Source: Candidatus Nitrosopumilus sp.
GTDB taxonomy: Archaea; Thermoproteota; Nitrososphaeria; Nitrososphaerales; Nitrosopumilaceae
Assembly (NCBI GenBank): GCA_022758935.1
Contig: JAEMQG010000087.1
Span: forward strand, 1 to 5,279
DNA length: 5,279 bases
Direction of reading: 5' to 3'
The notes beneath the pieces are model-generated. The model did not search any database. It worked only from the letters and a program-made list of their open reading frames with translations, and had not been told where the DNA came from. Position 1 is the first letter of the stretch. Each line of letters starts with the position of its first letter. This document shows positions 4,421 to 5,279 of the stretch, one piece after another. The translations under genes and the position numbers were made by a program.

Positions 4421-4431
4421 AAACATCTAAA
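4421..4431 (+). repeat. Direct repeat AAACATCTAAA, copy 2, overlapping a TATA-like element
   Basis: Second exact copy. Its 3' half runs into CTAAATAG (4426-4433), which is centred about 25 bp upstream of the ATG at 4455 and is the best TATA candidate for the 69-aa gene. This copy may therefore simply be BRE plus TATA sequence, with copy 1 as a duplicated promoter or a regulator site. Confidence 0.45.
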
Positions 4432-4454
4432 TAGATTTAATATCCACCATAAGC

Positions 4455-4664
4455 ATGCCCGAATTAACGTGTTCAGATTGCGGAAAACACCTATTTCATG
4501 AAAATGAAGACACACTAAAAATTCAAAAAACAGTTCATGAAAAATTTTGTAGGAAAAAGAGTGGAGAGACACATAGCTTTATGCATAGAGATCCAACACA
4601 CATGAACACATTTGATTCTGAGAGAGAAAATGACGTTAAGGGAGTTCCAATTCTAAAAAAATAG
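4455..4664 (+). CDS. 69-aa protein with a CxxC...HxxxC putative zinc site
   Basis: The N-terminal half holds C6-x2-C9 in LTCSDCGKHLF and, after a helix-like EDTLKIQKTV, H28-x3-C32. This is a Cys2-His-Cys arrangement with an 18-residue gap, longer than the 12 of a classical C2H2 finger. Extra His residues (H12, H15, H40, H44, H49) could also bind metal. The C-terminal half (THSFMHRDPTHMNTF, then ERENDVKGVPILKK) is hydrophilic and probably disordered. I recognise no named family; a nucleic-acid or protein-binding zinc module is the best reading. The ATG is supported by a TATA-like element about 25 bp upstream. The FAD oxidoreductase follows 62 bp later on the same strand with a separate promoter candidate. 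Confidence 0.75.
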   Translation: MPELTCSDCGKHLFHENEDTLKIQKTVHEKFCRKKSGETHSFMHRDPTHMNTFDSERENDVKGVPILKK

Positions 4665-4694
4665 TCGCGAAATCCAGATAAAACAATAGATCAA

Positions 4695-4704
4695 TATTAT
4701 ATCA
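4695..4704 (+). promoter_or_regulatory. TATA-box candidate for the FAD oxidoreductase gene
   Basis: ATTATATCAC is centred about 27 bp upstream of the TTG at 4727, which supports that unusual start and a leaderless or nearly leaderless message. Confidence 0.4.
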
Positions 4705-4726
4705 CAGGATTAGAAAAGTAAAAGAA

Positions 4727-5279
4727 TTGGCAATAGAACATTATTATGATTTAATAGTTGTAGGAGGAGGACCTGCAGGTTCTTCAGCAGCATATGAGGC
4801 ATCAAAAAATGGAATTAAAGTTGCCCTTGTAGAAAGAGAGGAAGTGATCGCACAAACAGTTAGAACCAGTGGAGTAACATGGATACAAAACATGAAAGAA
4901 TTTGGCATTCCAGATGATTGCTACAACCCTATTAGAAATTATTCATTTTGTTCACCAAATAATACAGTAACAATTAGCGATACAGTTCCACATGCTGCAG
5001 TTTTAGATGTAAGAAAAACATATCGTTGGCTAGCAGAACAGGCAAAAAAAGAGGGAGTCGATATTTTCCTCAAAACCAACATCAGTAATGTGATAAAAAA
5101 TAATGTCGGAGATATTGTTGGAGTGAGTGGAACAAGCAAAGATGGCGAAATCGTATTTCATGCCAAAGTTATCATTGACGCTAGTGGATTTTCTTCAACG
5201 ATCTCAAAATCTATGGGATTTGTAACTCAGCGGGAGAGATTTGGCGCCGGGGCAGAATACGAAGTAAAAGCAGAGAACG
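4727..5279 (+). CDS. FAD-dependent oxidoreductase of the geranylgeranyl-reductase/FixC type, N-terminal part
   Basis: The frame is open to the right edge and gives the first 184 residues. The FAD Rossmann motif DLIVVGGGPAGSSAA spans residues 8-22, with the ribose-binding acid E36 at the end of the second strand (VALVERE). LDVRKTYRWLAEQA (93-106) matches the 'DR..f...L...A' helix of para-hydroxybenzoate-hydroxylase-like enzymes, and VIIDASGFSS (148-157) is the second FAD motif. Archaeal relatives saturate the double bonds of geranylgeranyl chains in membrane lipids; others are electron-transfer or halogenase-like oxidoreductases. The usual Cys-containing motif of geranylgeranyl reductases after the first strand pair is not seen; TSGVTW (47-52) stands there, so lipid reduction is uncertain. 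No ATG exists in frame between the upstream stop (4679-4681) and the FAD motif. TTG 4727 is the sensible start, and it places the first strand eight residues in, as usual. Confidence 0.88.
   Translation, partial: MAIEHYYDLIVVGGGPAGSSAAYEASKNGIKVALVEREEVIAQTVRTSGVTWIQNMKEFGIPDDCYNPIRNYSFCSPNNTVTISDTVPHAAVLDVRKTYRWLAEQAKKEGVDIFLKTNISNVIKNNVGDIVGVSGTSKDGEIVFHAKVIIDASGFSSTISKSMGFVTQRERFGAGAEYEVKAEN

Overview
The window is AT-rich and densely packed, and looks like a genome segment from an ammonia-oxidising archaeon of the Nitrosopumilus type (Nitrososphaeria, formerly Thaumarchaeota). This rests on base composition, several archaeal-style TATA boxes centred about 25 bp upstream of start codons (the pattern of leaderless transcripts), small single zinc-finger proteins, a FAD enzyme of the geranylgeranyl-reductase type, and the general character of the proteins. 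Nothing here is a phage, insertion sequence, CRISPR array, tRNA or rRNA. The lineage is an inference from style, not from a marker gene.

Layout. (1) Positions 2-154 (+) are the last 50 codons of a BtuF-like, cobalamin-type ABC-transporter substrate-binding protein. (2) Positions 160-389 (-) hold two very small tandem reading frames, one basic and one with an acidic tail, that look like plausible proteins; 390-615 has no convincing gene. (3) Positions 616-1900 (-) hold four tandem genes: a 122-aa protein with a C-terminal C2H2 zinc finger (1532-1900), a 56-aa protein with one C2H2 finger (1236-1406), a 35-aa single-helix membrane peptide with a CPC motif (1097-1204), and, one base after its stop, a 159-aa multi-pass membrane protein whose C-terminal half resembles the cysteine-pair region of MerT-type metal transporters. 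(4) Positions 1984-4106 (+) hold a 128-aa charged protein of unknown function, a beta-hydroxyacid dehydrogenase of the 3-hydroxyisobutyrate dehydrogenase type, and a FabG-like short-chain dehydrogenase. (5) Positions 4239-4355 (-) encode a 38-aa single-helix membrane peptide. (6) Positions 4455-4664 (+) encode a 69-aa protein with a CxxC...HxxxC putative zinc site. (7) From 4727 to the right edge (+) runs the N-terminal 184 residues of a FAD-dependent oxidoreductase, starting at TTG.

How the parts may work together. The two dehydrogenases are neighbours on the same strand and could act on small hydroxy/oxo-acids or acyl-thioesters, but no substrate can be read from the sequence. The 35-aa/159-aa pair is the tightest unit in the window and is probably a membrane module involving cysteine or metal chemistry. 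Three small zinc-binding proteins in 5 kb fit the archaeal habit of many single-finger proteins, probably regulatory.

The non-coding signals most worth attention are a perfect 11-bp inverted repeat in the divergent region at 1901-1983 and an exact 11-bp direct repeat in the divergent region at 4356-4454. I did not find a clear undescribed multi-gene system. The nearest candidate is the 35-aa CPC peptide coupled to the MerT-like protein.
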